A DNA stretch of 64,000 nucleotides from Caulochytrium protostelioides. Its lineage: Eukaryota > Chytridiomycota > Caulochytriomycetes > Caulochytriales > Caulochytriaceae. The translations under genes were made by a program, and so were the position numbers. The DNA is taken from positions 1 through 64,000 of the forward strand of contig ML014210.1 of the NCBI GenBank assembly GCA_003615045.1, read 5' to 3'. A model generated the notes under the pieces. The model had not been told where the DNA came from, made no database searches, and saw only the letters and a list, made by a program, of their open reading frames with translations. This document shows, one piece after another, positions 52,058 through 61,880 of this stretch (position 1 is its first letter; each line of letters starts with the position of its first letter).

Positions 52058-53140
52058 CCAAGACGGCCATGCCAAGCGGTCGACCGAGCCATGCTATCGA
52101 CGTAACCGCCGCCGGTGGCCATCATCCAACCGTGACTCGAATGTCCGGAACCGGCGGGTCATCAAAAGGAGGGGATTCACGACGTGTTCACATGCCATGG
52201 CGTGAATTGAAGGGGTCGCGTCATGCTTTTGGATCCGTGACTGATGGTGGTGTTCTGAATGCCGCCTGGGGTGGAGTCGACGAGCCAAAGTGACGTGCGC
52301 CTTGCCGGTCAGCGGTCCATCTCCGGGACTTCCTTCCGAGCGACGCCACACTCACCCCGCCCACCCCTGGATGCCTTCGGCGACCCCTGCGCCACACGGC
52401 GATCAGCAAGCGTTGGCCTTTGTTGCCTTATCCGGCTCCTCGGTCGCGACTCACCCATCAACGGGCGGCATACGGGAGAGCGCGCGGAAAAGCGCTGTAA
52501 AACAAGGGGCCAACCAGTTCCGCAGCCAACGGCATGGGCGGACCCGTGCTCCCGTCCAGGAGGACTGCCGTCGGTCGCACGTGCCTGTGATGAGCTCGCG
52601 TGCAAGTCTGCCTGGCGTGATGGTGACGGCCCGCCCCGAGGATCTGCATCGCCTGGTGCGGCTTCGGAGCGCTCGCTCGGCTCGGGAGGACTGCTCGCTG
52701 CGACCCAGGGAGAACGCGAGAGCGTGCGGGCTTTCAGAACGGCGAGCAGCTCGGCCGGCCCAATGACCGGTTGGCATGCTATGAATCGCATGGTCTCCGG
52801 CATCCACTCGTCCGCCGTTGACGTCCGTCGATCCAGGCCCAGCGGCGAATGTTCTCTCCGCAGCGCCGCCACGCCTTCGCGGGCGTCGTCCTGGAGAAGG
52901 TCCTGCGCGCAGCGAGCACGGCGTTCCATCAGCCAGGCCTGCCGCTTTGCCGATGCCCAGAACCGCGCATCTGGCTCATCTCTGATGGATCACGAGTCTC
53001 ATAGCGCGAAGTACGGAACGTCATTCTTCTTCTGCTACTGCTGCTGCTGCCGCTGCTGCTCCTGCTGATGCTGGTGCTGCTGTCCCTGCTTCGAAGACCT
53101 CCCGAGCCTCACGACCGTCACGTCATTCCAGGTGACCGCG
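52058..53140. other. Intergenic between COG5 and the 53141 gene
   Basis: No gene confidently recognised. An ATG frame at 52259 (269 codons, +) ends in a cysteine run made by the CTG repeat, and a 206-codon frame covers 52309-52929 on the minus strand. Neither has a recognisable motif and both may be chance frames. The DNA is somewhat less GC-rich than the genes around it. Confidence 0.5.
53032..53090. repeat. Interrupted CTG triplet run
   Basis: CTG/CTC/CCG/ATG triplets over about 60 bp just upstream of the 53141 gene, probably in its promoter or 5' UTR. Confidence 0.85.
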
Positions 53141-54169
53141 ATGCTCCGTATCGATTGGGAGCCGCGAGACGTCCTCCCGTACGCCAATCTCGACCCCGTG
53201 CTCGTCGTCGGCACCTGCGCCTCGGCCACCGCCACGTATCGCTGGCGCCGTCGCTGCATCGCGCTCGTGGCGCCCTACCGCCGCTTCGCCCCGCAGAACA
53301 CGGTCACCGAATCCGGTCTCGCTGCGGCCTCCCTTCCGGCCTCGCTGGCCGCCGCCGGCACGATGCCGTGGCCCTCGGCCGCGCTGCCGCCGCGCCGCGC
53401 CCCGGCCGCCGACCCCGCGGCCGCGCCGCGTCCCCGCCTCCCGCCTCCGCCCGCGGTCGACGCCTCGAGCGCCGGCGGGTCGCTGCTCAGCCTCGTCGTG
53501 CACCACGCGCGGCGCCTCGGCGCGGCGTCGGCCCGGCCGTCCGAGAAAGACGACGCCGGCGGCGGCGCGGCGCCGGACGGCGCGGTGAGTCGCGGCGCGT
53601 GCCGCAGCGGCGCGAAGCTCCCGGGCATCGGCGTGCGCTTCGCGGCGGCCGCGGGGTTCCATGCGTCGGGCGCGCTCATGCTCGACCTGCGGATCGGCTT
53701 CCGGTCGTCGCGGTGGAGCGACGCCGACGTGCGCGACGGCGCCGTCTGCCTCGCGTCGGGCATCGGGTGGTTGAACGCCGCCGGCGTGGGGTTCCCGCAG
53801 TTCGCGCGCGGCCACGCCGTGACGTCGCATTTCCCGCTGGACCCGACGACGCGCGTCGCGGCGAATCGCGACACCGTCGTGCAGCGGCAGCTGGACCTGA
53901 GCGCGTGGACGGCGGGCCTCGCGGTGCTGACGGCGGAAGCGCTGTCGCGGCTCGGGCAGCAGACGTGGGTCCTCACGTTCTACACGCGCGCGCCGGGCGC
54001 CGACGCGGTCATCGTCGCGCAGATGGAGGTCACGGATACCTTTGTGGGGCTGCTGCAGCCCGCAGCCCCCTGCATGCCCACGGCGTCGACGGGACCCTCG
54101 CCGTCCAGCCGCGCGGCCGCCACCGCATCGGCCGTCTCGTCGCCGACGACGGGGACGGGGTCGGCCTGA
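53141..54169 (+). CDS. Unrecognised protein
   Basis: 342-residue single-exon frame; ATG 53141 follows a TTCCAG|GTGACCGCG context that could also be a splice acceptor of an earlier non-coding exon. No family recognised. Two regions look folded: residues 1-47 (LRIDWEPRDVLPYANLDPVL, VVGTCASATATYRWRRRCIA) and about 165-310 (GIGVRFAAAAGFHASGALML, DLRIGFRSSRWSDADVRDGA, QQTWVLTFYTRAPGADAVIV), the latter with several possible beta strands. A Pro/Ala-rich disordered linker joins them and the tail is Ser/Thr-rich. No signal peptide or membrane segment seen. The non-repetitive conserved-looking blocks argue that it is a real gene. Confidence 0.6.
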   Translation: MLRIDWEPRDVLPYANLDPVLVVGTCASATATYRWRRRCIALVAPYRRFAPQNTVTESGLAAASLPASLAAAGTMPWPSAALPPRRAPAADPAAAPRPRLPPPPAVDASSAGGSLLSLVVHHARRLGAASARPSEKDDAGGGAAPDGAVSRGACRSGAKLPGIGVRFAAAAGFHASGALMLDLRIGFRSSRWSDADVRDGAVCLASGIGWLNAAGVGFPQFARGHAVTSHFPLDPTTRVAANRDTVVQRQLDLSAWTAGLAVLTAEALSRLGQQTWVLTFYTRAPGADAVIVAQMEVTDTFVGLLQPAAPCMPTASTGPSPSSRAAATASAVSSPTTGTGSA

Positions 54170-54563
54170 GCGGGACGGACGGACGGCGGCGGCGTCCAGA
54201 ACGCGGGTTCTGTGGGGCATCGAGATGATGACATGCTCCCGTGCTTGCCATGGCGCTGCCTTCCGATGGACTCGAGCGGACCTACACAAAAAAAAAAAAA
54301 AGAAAAGCAAATAAACCAGCACCTAACTCGGTCCTCGGGTTGCGGGGGGATCTCATGCCGAAGGCTGCAGGAGTTCACGGCGGAGACGCGTGTGTCGCCG
54401 TCACGGTGCGAAGGATCGCTGCGGCTATCTCGAGCGAGAACCGCCCGAAATTTTTACGAAGCGGAGCCGAGGCTGCACCGTCCTTTCCTGCTGCGTCCTT
54501 TCCGCGCGCGCCGTGGATGTCGCTGTCGCTGTCGTTGAGGAGAAGCAACGACATGCCTGGGAG

Positions 54564-54598
<35 letters not shown>

Positions 54599-54861
54599 GA
54601 CGGGGGCGGGCCTGTCGGGCCTGGCCGGCGGCGGCGGCGCCCTGCGGCAGGGGCACGCGGCGTGGACCCTGTTCGCCCGTTATCGGCGCGTGCTGCGGCG
54701 CCGCCGCCGCTCGTGAGCCGCCGGCGTGGGCCGTCCGCGCCGCACGCTATCGCGCCTGCGCCACGCCGGTCGGGCTCACCGGCGGCCGCGCCGAGGCGAA
54801 GCCAGCGCCGCCGATCCGTTCACGATCGCGCCGCGACGGACGCGCGCCGCCGCGGCCAGTG

Positions 54862-54892
54862 ACTGCGGCGGCGGCGGCGGCGGCGGCGGCGG
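54862..54892. repeat. (GGC)n run
   Basis: About ten GGC triplets in the intergenic region upstream of the CPSase gene. Confidence 0.9.
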
Positions 54893-54972
54893 CCGACGGC
54901 GCGCCGGTGCCTGCCGCGGGCCCTCCGACCGTCGGGGAGGGCCGGGCCGGGCGACGGCCGCGTCGCGCCGTT

Positions 54973-55044
54973 GATGCGATGCGATGCGACGCGATGCACT
55001 GCGATGCGACGCGATGCACTGCGATGCAATGCAATGCGATGCGA
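54973..55044. repeat. GATGC/GCGATGCGAC repeat array
   Basis: Nested repeat: a 5-bp GATGC-like unit builds a 20-bp unit (GCGATGCGACGCGATGCACT) present twice in perfect tandem (54981-55000, 55001-55020) with degenerate flanks. Confidence 0.9.
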
Positions 55045-55161
55045 CGGGCACGGCTCCTGGGCGCCCCGCGAGGCGCTCCGCGGGCTCGGCTCCAGCGACG
55101 ATAAGCACCAAATGACGGCAGCGAGAGGAAGCGAGAGCGAGAGACGGTGGGAGCCGCTTCT

Positions 55162-55202
55162 GATGCCGGATGCCAGATGCCGGATGCCAGATGCCAGATG
55201 CT
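55162..55202. repeat. 8-bp repeat GATGCCAG/GATGCCGG
   Basis: Five tandem octamers sharing the GATGC core of the array 120 bp upstream. Confidence 0.9.
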
Positions 55203-55513
55203 TGCTGCCGAATCACCCATCTCCCATCCTCCAGGCGACGGTCGCGGTGGTGTCGCCCTGGCTGTCGCAGCAGAGGCCGCTGCGCATACGCGGCGGACGA
55301 TGCGCACGATGCGGGAAGCGCGGGAGCGGCCATCGTGCGCCGGAACAGACCGGACCCCCGGGAGGCCCCCGGCCCTGCGCGCGTCTCAGGGCCCTCGGCC
55401 GCGCCGCTCTGCCAGCATACGCATCGGCCTCGACGCGGTCCACACGGGCTTCCGCACCGGACGTCGGGCATCGGGCAGCGTTAGTTGTTAGGGTTCTGTC
55501 GCCATGCCGAGGC

Positions 55514-55522
55514 TATATAAGG
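55514..55522 (+). promoter_or_regulatory. TATA box upstream of the CPSase gene
   Basis: GGCTATATAAGG on the plus strand, about 450 nt before the ATG at 55964. It is a strong match in a GC-rich setting; the distance implies a long 5' leader. Confidence 0.5.
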
Positions 55523-55963
55523 CTCTCGCCCGGTCCGGGATCGATGGCGGCCTGCCGACACGTTCGACGGGAATCCAGTATGCTCGTGCAGACGGCATGA
55601 ACACAGGGGTCTGGCGGTCGAGAGACGGAGAAGAAGCTGGGAGGGAACGCCAACGCGACCTTCGCACCTCCCCCCCAAAAAGCGCGAACGAGCTAGTTAG
55701 CTTACCTTGTAGCCGGAAAAAGCCCTTGCTTTTTCTCGGTGATCGGTATTGAACGGACATCACTCCTTGCCCCACCTTGTCTTGTGCTGCTGGACGCAGG
55801 CGCCCTCGATCGCCTCGCATCCCACGCCAAGACCTGTCGCGGTTCCTAGCTCACCAGCTTGGGGTTGGTCATCGCCGGCGTCTCCTCCTTCTTCTCCCTT
55901 TCCTTTCATCATCTCTCTTCATACCGCCCCAGCGGCATCGCGCGCTCCTCGCTCATCGCCACC

Positions 55964-58900
55964 ATGCCGGTTCTGTTTCCGAGCGCCCATACGGCGCTCC
56001 GGAGCCAGGGCCGCCGCCTGCCCGGCTGGCGTGCGCTCGCCACGAGCCGCGCCGCCGCCCTCGGCACGTCGACGCACGCCGCGGCCGCGGCCGCGGCGCT
56101 CGTGCCGCTGCAGAGCACGGCGCCTGCACTCACGCACTTCCGTGCCGCGGCGCTGAAGCATGTGACGCAGAGCCTGCGCGGCGACATGCGGCAGACGGAG
56201 GTCTGGCGGCGCGATGCGGCAGCGGCCGCCGCGCCGGCGGGTGTGCGTGCCATCTCCAACACGCAGCGTGTCCAGGCACGCCGCCCGGACGGCGAGCTGC
56301 CGCCCGTCGAGGCCAAGAAGGTGCTCGTGATCGGGTCGGGCGGGCTCTCGATCGGCCAGGCCGGCGAGTTCGACTACTCGGGCTCGCAGGCCATCAAGAC
56401 GTTCAAGGACGAGGGCCTCGAAACGATTATCTTGAACCCGAACATCGCCACGATCCAGACGAGCGAGGAGCTCGCGGACGTCGTTTACTTCCTACCCGTG
56501 ACGCCCGAGTACATTGAGTACGTCATCGAGAAGGAGCAGCCCGACAGCATCACGTTCTCGTTCGGCGGCCAGTCCGCGCTCAACTGCGGCGTCGCGCTGT
56601 TCCGCGCGGGCGTGCTGCAGAAGCACAACGTGCAGGTGCTCGGCACGCCCATCCCGACGCTCGAACTCACCGAGGACCGCCAGCTCTTTGCGGACGCGCT
56701 GACGTCCATCAACATTCCCGTTGCGCGCAGCGTGGCCGTGGACTCGGTCGAGGCGTGTGTGAAGAGCGCCAACGACATTGGCTACCCCGTGATCATCCGC
56801 TCCGCGTACGCGCTCGGCGGTCTCGGGAGTGGCTTTGCGAACAACGATGCCGAACTGAAGCGCCTCGCGAGCCAGGCCCTCAGCCTGAGCCCGCAGGTGC
56901 TCGTGGAACGCAGTATGAAGGGCTGGAAGGAAGTCGAGTACGAAGTCGTCCGCGACCGCTTCGACAACTGCGTCACGATCTGCAACATGGAGAACTTTGA
57001 CCCGCTCGGCACGCACACCGGTGACTCGATCGTGGTCGCGCCCTCGCAGACGCTGAGCGACGAGGAGTACCACATGCTCCGCACTGCGGCGATCAAGATC
57101 GTGAAGCACCTCGGCGTCATTGGCGAGTGCAACGTGCAGTATGCCCTGAGCCCCGACAGCCTCGACTACGCGGTCATCGAAGTCAACGCGCGCCTCTCGC
57201 GTTCGTCGGCGCTCGCCAGCAAGGCCACGGGCTACCCGCTCGCGGCCATCGCGGCGCGCCTCGGCCTCGGCGCGCGCCTCTCGGACGTCACGAACGCGGT
57301 GAACGCACAGTCCACGGCCAACTTCGAACCCTCGCTGGACTACATTGTCACCAAGATCCCGCGATGGGACTTGGCCAAGTTCCGCGAGGTTTCGCGCCGC
57401 GTCGGCTCGAGCATGAAGAGCGTTGGCGAAGTGATGGCGATCGGCCGCACCTTCGAGGAGTCCCTCCAGAAGGCGATCCGCATGGTCGACCCCTCGTTCC
57501 CGGGCATCCAGGGCATCACCGCCGCGACGTCGACGGCGAAGCTCGCCTCGATTTCTGACCAGGACCTCATTGAAAAGCTCGGCAAGCCCGAGGACACCCG
57601 CATCTTTGCCGTCATGGAGGCGCTGCTCACGCAGCGCATGAGTGTGGACGAGCTCCACGCCGTGACCGCGATCGACAAGTTCTTTTTGCACAAGATCGAC
57701 AACATCTGCGAGACGCGCCGCAATCTCATTGCGGCCAAGGACCAGGCCCCCGCCGAGCGCGAAGCGCTGCTGCGCCAGGCCAAGCAGGAAGGCTTCTCGG
57801 ACGAGCAGATCGCCAAGCTGCTGGACGTCAGCGCGCTCGCGGTTCGCGCCGAGCGCAAGTCCTTCGGCATCGTGCCGCACATCAAGCGCATCGACACGCT
57901 CGCTGCCGAGTACCCCGCCGAGACCAACTACCTCTACATGACCTACGACGCCCAGGACAACGACGCCTTCAAGCCGGTCGCCCCCGAGAAAAAGAAGATC
58001 ATCGTGCTCGGCTCGGGCGTCTACCGCATCGGCTCGTCCGTCGAGTTCGACTGGTGTGGCGTGCAGTGCATCCGCTCGCTCAATGCCCAGGGCTTCCACA
58101 CCATCGTCGTCAACTACAACCCCGAGACCGTCTCGACCGACTTTGATGAATCCGACTCGCTCTACTTTGAGGAGCTCTCCTTTGAGCGTGTGCTCGACAT
58201 CTACGAGTTTGAGAAGGCCGACGGCATTATCCTGTCGGTGGGCGGCCAGCTGCCGCAGAACATCGCGATGTCACTCGCGGAGGCGGGCTGCAACGTGATT
58301 GGCACGCACCCGCGCGACGTCGACCGCGCCGAAAACCGCGCCAAGTTCTCGGCGATCCTCGACGAGAACGGCATCGACCAGCCGAAGTGGGAGAGCTTGA
58401 CCACGCGCAAGAGCGCCCACGCGTTCGCCGAGGACATCGGCTTCCCCGTGCTCATCCGCCCGTCGTATGTGTTGTCGGGCGCCGCCATGAACGTCGCGTG
58501 GTCCAAGACACAGCTCGACTTCTTCCTCGACAAGGCCGCCCACATTTCCCCCGAGTACCCCGTCGTGATCACCGAGTTCATCCAGGGCGCCCAGGAGCTC
58601 GACATCGACGGCGTCGGCTACGACGGCAAGCTCGTCCGCTTCGCGGTGTCGCAGCACGTCGAGAATGCAGGCGTCCATTCGGGCGACGCGACGCTCGTGC
58701 TGCCGCCGCTCGAAAAGGGCGACGGCTGGGCGGCCCGCGAGCTGCAGGACGGCGTGATTGACGCGTGCGAGGGCATCGCCAGCGAGCTCGCGCGCGCGTT
58801 CAACATCTCGGGCCCCTTCAATCTGCAGGCCATCTATCAGAAGACCGGTGACGCGACCTTCAAGCTCAAAGTCATCGAGTGCAACATCCGCGCGTCGCGC

Positions 58901-59680
58901 TCGTTCCCCTTCGTCTCGAAGGTGCTGAACACGAACTTCATTCACCTGGCCACCGAGGCCATGGTCGCCAAGGCGATGGGCACGCCGTTCGCGGCCGCCG
59001 AGCGCCCCGAAAACCTCATGAAGATTTCGCGCGGCTTCAAGGCCGTGAAAGTGCCCATTTTCTCGTGGACCCGGCTCGCCGGCGCCGACCCCGTGCTCGG
59101 CGTCGAGATGGCCTCCACAGGCGAAGTCGCGTGCTTCGGCCGCGACGTCGAAGAAGCCCTCTGGGTCGGCCTCGCATCCAACCACAACAACCAGATGCGC
59201 CTGCCCCCGGCTCCGGGCAGCACCTACCTGCTGTCGATGGACGAGAACACCGACGCCGCGCACGCCGCCGCCATTGTCGCGAGTATGACCGCCCAGGGCT
59301 TCCGCGTCCTCGCTGACTCGCCCGCCACCCAGGCCAAGCTCCACGCCCGGCTGCCTGCCCCCGACGCCGACGCCGTGCAGCTGCTGCTGGAGGGCGAGCC
59401 CTCCTGGGACCGCGTGAAGCAGGCCATCAACGACCACGCGGTCGTGGCCATCGTCTCGCTTGGCCGCTCGACCGCGGCGCAGATGGCCGAGAGCGGCGAC
59501 GCCCAGGCGCAGTGGACCTACACCGTCCGCCGCGCCGCCGTCGACCTCGGCCTCGGGCTCCTCAACGACGCCCACGTCGCCGAGCTGTTCTTCAAGGCCA
59601 CCCAGCGCTACGGCGCCAAGACGAACCCGCGCCTGAACCGCGAGTCCGTCAAGTCCTGGAGCGAGTGGCGTGCGACGTAA
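55964..59680 (+). CDS. CPA2: Carbamoyl-phosphate synthase large subunit, arginine-type, probably mitochondrial
   Basis: 1238-residue enzyme making carbamoyl phosphate from ammonia, bicarbonate and ATP for arginine synthesis. ATG 55964 has an ideal GCCACCATGC context. About 115 residues of Ala/Arg/Ser-rich, acid-poor presequence suggest mitochondrial import. The first ATP-grasp half starts near 118 (KKVLVIGSGGLSIGQAGEFD) with NPNIATIQTSEELADVVYFL and IEVNARLSRSSALASKATGY. The second half starts near 675 (IIVLGSGVYRIGSSVEFDWC) with NYNPETVSTDFDESDSLYFE and IECNIRASRSFPFVSKVLN. The MGS-like allosteric domain occupies the last ~150 residues. There is no fused glutaminase, aspartate transcarbamylase or dihydroorotase domain, so a separate small subunit is expected. 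RLSRSSALASKATGYPLA fits the fungal arginine-specific type. Confidence 0.95.
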   Translation: MPVLFPSAHTALRSQGRRLPGWRALATSRAAALGTSTHAAAAAAALVPLQSTAPALTHFRAAALKHVTQSLRGDMRQTEVWRRDAAAAAAPAGVRAISNTQRVQARRPDGELPPVEAKKVLVIGSGGLSIGQAGEFDYSGSQAIKTFKDEGLETIILNPNIATIQTSEELADVVYFLPVTPEYIEYVIEKEQPDSITFSFGGQSALNCGVALFRAGVLQKHNVQVLGTPIPTLELTEDRQLFADALTSINIPVARSVAVDSVEACVKSANDIGYPVIIRSAYALGGLGSGFANNDAELKRLASQALSLSPQVLVERSMKGWKEVEYEVVRDRFDNCVTICNMENFDPLGTHTGDSIVVAPSQTLSDEEYHMLRTAAIKIVKHLGVIGECNVQYALSPDSLDYAVIEVNARLSRSSALASKATGYPLAAIAARLGLGARLSDVTNAVNAQSTANFEPSLDYIVTKIPRWDLAKFREVSRRVGSSMKSVGEVMAIGRTFEESLQKAIRMVDPSFPGIQGITAATSTAKLASISDQDLIEKLGKPEDTRIFAVMEALLTQRMSVDELHAVTAIDKFFLHKIDNICETRRNLIAAKDQAPAEREALLRQAKQEGFSDEQIAKLLDVSALAVRAERKSFGIVPHIKRIDTLAAEYPAETNYLYMTYDAQDNDAFKPVAPEKKKIIVLGSGVYRIGSSVEFDWCGVQCIRSLNAQGFHTIVVNYNPETVSTDFDESDSLYFEELSFERVLDIYEFEKADGIILSVGGQLPQNIAMSLAEAGCNVIGTHPRDVDRAENRAKFSAILDENGIDQPKWESLTTRKSAHAFAEDIGFPVLIRPSYVLSGAAMNVAWSKTQLDFFLDKAAHISPEYPVVITEFIQGAQELDIDGVGYDGKLVRFAVSQHVENAGVHSGDATLVLPPLEKGDGWAARELQDGVIDACEGIASELARAFNISGPFNLQAIYQKTGDATFKLKVIECNIRASRSFPFVSKVLNTNFIHLATEAMVAKAMGTPFAAAERPENLMKISRGFKAVKVPIFSWTRLAGADPVLGVEMASTGEVACFGRDVEEALWVGLASNHNNQMRLPPAPGSTYLLSMDENTDAAHAAAIVASMTAQGFRVLADSPATQAKLHARLPAPDADAVQLLLEGEPSWDRVKQAINDHAVVAIVSLGRSTAAQMAESGDAQAQWTYTVRRAAVDLGLGLLNDAHVAELFFKATQRYGAKTNPRLNRESVKSWSEWRAT

Positions 59681-60035
59681 TCGGCGTGTTCATTTGACCC
59701 CGTCCGAGACCGGTCGGGCACTGGCGGCAGCCGCTCGTGCCTGCCAGCGCGACCGGGGCGGCTGCTGCTTCCAAGGTTGCTTACTGTCGCATATGATGTC
59801 GGCATCGCCCCTCCTTCCCGCCGGTCATTGCCATCGATGCAAGCCCCCTCGTTTTTTTTTTTTTTCGTAATGCGTGCCGTGTATCCGCACGCACGCTTTG
59901 TGGTTTTCTTTGCGAGTCCGTGTATGCATCGATACGATTCGTTTGCGGACATAAATAATGGTCGAGGAGGGTGGCAGATGTCGGGTGCTAGGACGCGGCC
60001 ATGGAGAAGCGCTTTGGCGAGGCAACCGCGGGGAG
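59681..60035. other. Intergenic: convergent 3' flanks CPSase/MED31
   Basis: No gene recognised. A long T-run at 59852-59866 and AT-rich strings (ATAAATAATGG at 59951) probably hold the transcript ends. Confidence 0.6.
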
Positions 60036-60713
60036 TCATGATCCTGAGGGTTGGGTCGACGCCAAGGCCGCGCGCTGGGGCGAGGACGGAGCCGAGTCGG
60101 CGCCGACGACCGCGGGCGCAGCCGGGTTCGACGGCGATGGCACGGGCGCGCCTTCCGGCGCCGCGGGCGGGCCCTCCTGCTGCTTGTTGCTGAGGACTTC
60201 GTCGACGAGACGGTCGAGCGCCGTCTTTTCCGCAGGCTCCTGGTTCTTTTGCCACCATCGCCAGTGATTATACTCTTTCCTGTGGAGAAACAGGGCAAAG
60301 TCGGTCGCGAGCAAGGACTGGCGGAAGCTCGCTTGCTGCAGCAGATCCAGCACCTCGAGGCAGTATGGATACGTGATGTAGCGCGCATACTGCGGCTGGC
60401 ACCAGTACTGCAGGTACCGCAAGTAATTCAGAAACTCGGCATCATCGAAATAGCCGTTCTGGGCGAGGTCTAATAGAATAGCGAAAAACAAATGGGCATG
60501 AGCGAAAAGAAAAAAATCCCGATGCATATGACGACGGAGAGACGACCGTACGATCACACGTGCGGTCCACACGCGGCCTGCATACATCCCCGTCTTTCTG
60601 AGCTATTCTCAACGCTTCACGTTACGCTGCAGATAGTATGGATTGGCCAGACTCTGGACAAACTCCAGTTCGATGGTGAACCGGCGCCTATCTGAAATGG
60701 TGATCCCCGCCAT
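60036..60713 (-). CDS. MED31: Mediator subunit MED31/Soh1 (two exons)
   Basis: Exon 1 is 60626-60713 and exon 2 is 60036-60469. The 156-nt intron (CTGCAGC|GTAACG ... CTATTCTATTAG) joins in phase 1 to give 173 residues. The join restores the family core exactly: RFTIELEFVQSLANPYYLQ|HLAQNGYFDD, followed by FLNYLRYLQYWCQPQYARYI, YPYCLEVLDLLQQASFRQSL and FALFLHRKEYNHWRWWQKN. MED31 binds the proline-rich N-terminus of MED7 in the Mediator middle module. The C-terminal ~60 residues are a Pro/Ala-rich tail absent from animal MED31. A TTTCAG eight codons into exon 1 could be an acceptor for an earlier first exon, so the first eight residues are less certain. Confidence 0.92.
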
Positions 60714-61311
60714 CTTGGATAGGATCACAGCGCGTGCGCGGCAACGGCCTCGGGCGATAGCCTCGGGCGACAGCCTCGAGCGATGTCGCCGTGGGTGGCG
60801 CTGCCGATACGGTCCCGGTGTGGTATGCCGTCGATGCCACTCGCGGCGCGCAGGATAACAAGGCGTGGGAAGGAAGGAGCCGGGATGGATCTTGCGCACG
60901 AGACGACGTGGACGCCAGGACGCCAGGACGCCAGGACAGCGCCTGCCACGGCGCTGGACCCGTCGGTGCGACGCGGACCGATCGGCATGCCCAGACGTGC
61001 CGCGCGAATGGCATGCGGCGGGGTATACCGATGCAGAGCAGCCGGCGATGCGGACGGTTGAGCTTCCAATCTGCGGCGCACGAGGCGCGAGCACGCAGAC
61101 CCACCCGCCCGGCCAAGGGTCGCCGCCAAGGGCTCAGAAGGCGGGCCCCCGCGGTGGCGTGGCGACCCCGCCCTACTGGGGGTCGACGCCACACGACGCT
61201 GGCGTGCACGGATCGCTTGATTGCGACCCATCGGAAGATCTGCCGACCGAAGGATGGTCCTTACGGCTTAAATACACATCGTTGTAGAGGTGCAACCCCC
61301 CCTCGTTTCAC

Positions 61312-61320
61312 TATATATAA
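61312..61320 (+). promoter_or_regulatory. TATA box TATATATAA
   Basis: CTATATATAACAG, 80 nt upstream of the small frame at 61392 and about 810 nt upstream of the BRO1-gene ATG. It could serve either, or (being nearly palindromic) the MED31 gene on the other strand. Confidence 0.45.
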
Positions 61321-61391
61321 CAGCTTCAGTCGTGGACATCTATCAGGTATGCATCAGGACAGCGGCCTCGCTCGCCTCGTCCGTGTCGCTG

Positions 61392-61880
61392 ATGCCGCGC
61401 CGAGTCGCCATGCGGCGCTCATACGACGTGGACTCCACGCCTGAGGAATCGTCGTTCTCGCGGACGATCACCAAGTATGACACCACGTGTGAGCTGCATC
61501 GTCGATCAATGGCTGTGGTGCCGGTAGCCCGCTGCGGCCACTGCCGGATCCACGGTCCCACCACGGTGAAACTCCGCTCCGCCGCCACGCGAGCCCCACT
61601 TCAGATCCCGCCGACGGTCGACGTGCACAACAGTGACGCCGCGAGCCCGGCGCGACACGCGTCCCCGAGGCATGTGGTGAGCGACATTGCTCGACTGAAG
61701 AAACAAAAAAACTCCGCTCGTGGTGTCCGCGTGATAACGGCCGCGGGCCGTGGTTGTCGCTGCCGAGCACAGCTCCAGCCGCTTAGAAGCGCCGCGCTGC
61801 GTCGCAGCTCACTGAAGCGTGACCACGCGCTCGACCGCCAATGCGATGCGATGCACTTCTTCTCTGGATGTATCATATGA
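61392..61880 (+). CDS. Doubtful small hypothetical protein
   Basis: 162-codon frame from ATG 61392 with a TATA element 80 nt upstream. The product is basic with scattered Cys/His (for example CGHCRIHG) and no recognisable domain. It is noted because of the promoter-like element; it may equally be 5' leader of the BRO1 gene. An earlier ATG at 61349 in another frame opens a 31-codon frame that would compete. Confidence 0.2.
   Translation: MPRRVAMRRSYDVDSTPEESSFSRTITKYDTTCELHRRSMAVVPVARCGHCRIHGPTTVKLRSAATRAPLQIPPTVDVHNSDAASPARHASPRHVVSDIARLKKQKNSARGVRVITAAGRGCRCRAQLQPLRSAALRRSSLKRDHALDRQCDAMHFFSGCII

Larger units (their letters stand above)
54170..55963. other. 1.8-kb intergenic upstream of the CPSase gene
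   Basis: No gene recognised. Contains an A-run at 54290-54302, a GGCGAC repeat (54569-54598), a (GGC)n run (54862-54892), GATGC-type repeats (54973-55044, 55162-55202) and a TATA element (55514-55522). Several ATGs lie between the TATA and the CPSase start, so a leader with upstream frames or a leader intron is possible. Confidence 0.55.

Noticed and set aside
49586-52075. 829-codon open frame antisense to COG5
   Set aside because: Mirror of the COG5 coding frame caused by codon bias; COG5 motifs are on the plus strand.
52259-53068. 269-codon plus-strand frame ending in a cysteine run
   Set aside because: The Cys run comes from the CTG repeat; the rest has no motif and an equally long antisense frame exists. 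Kept only as a note on the intergenic region.
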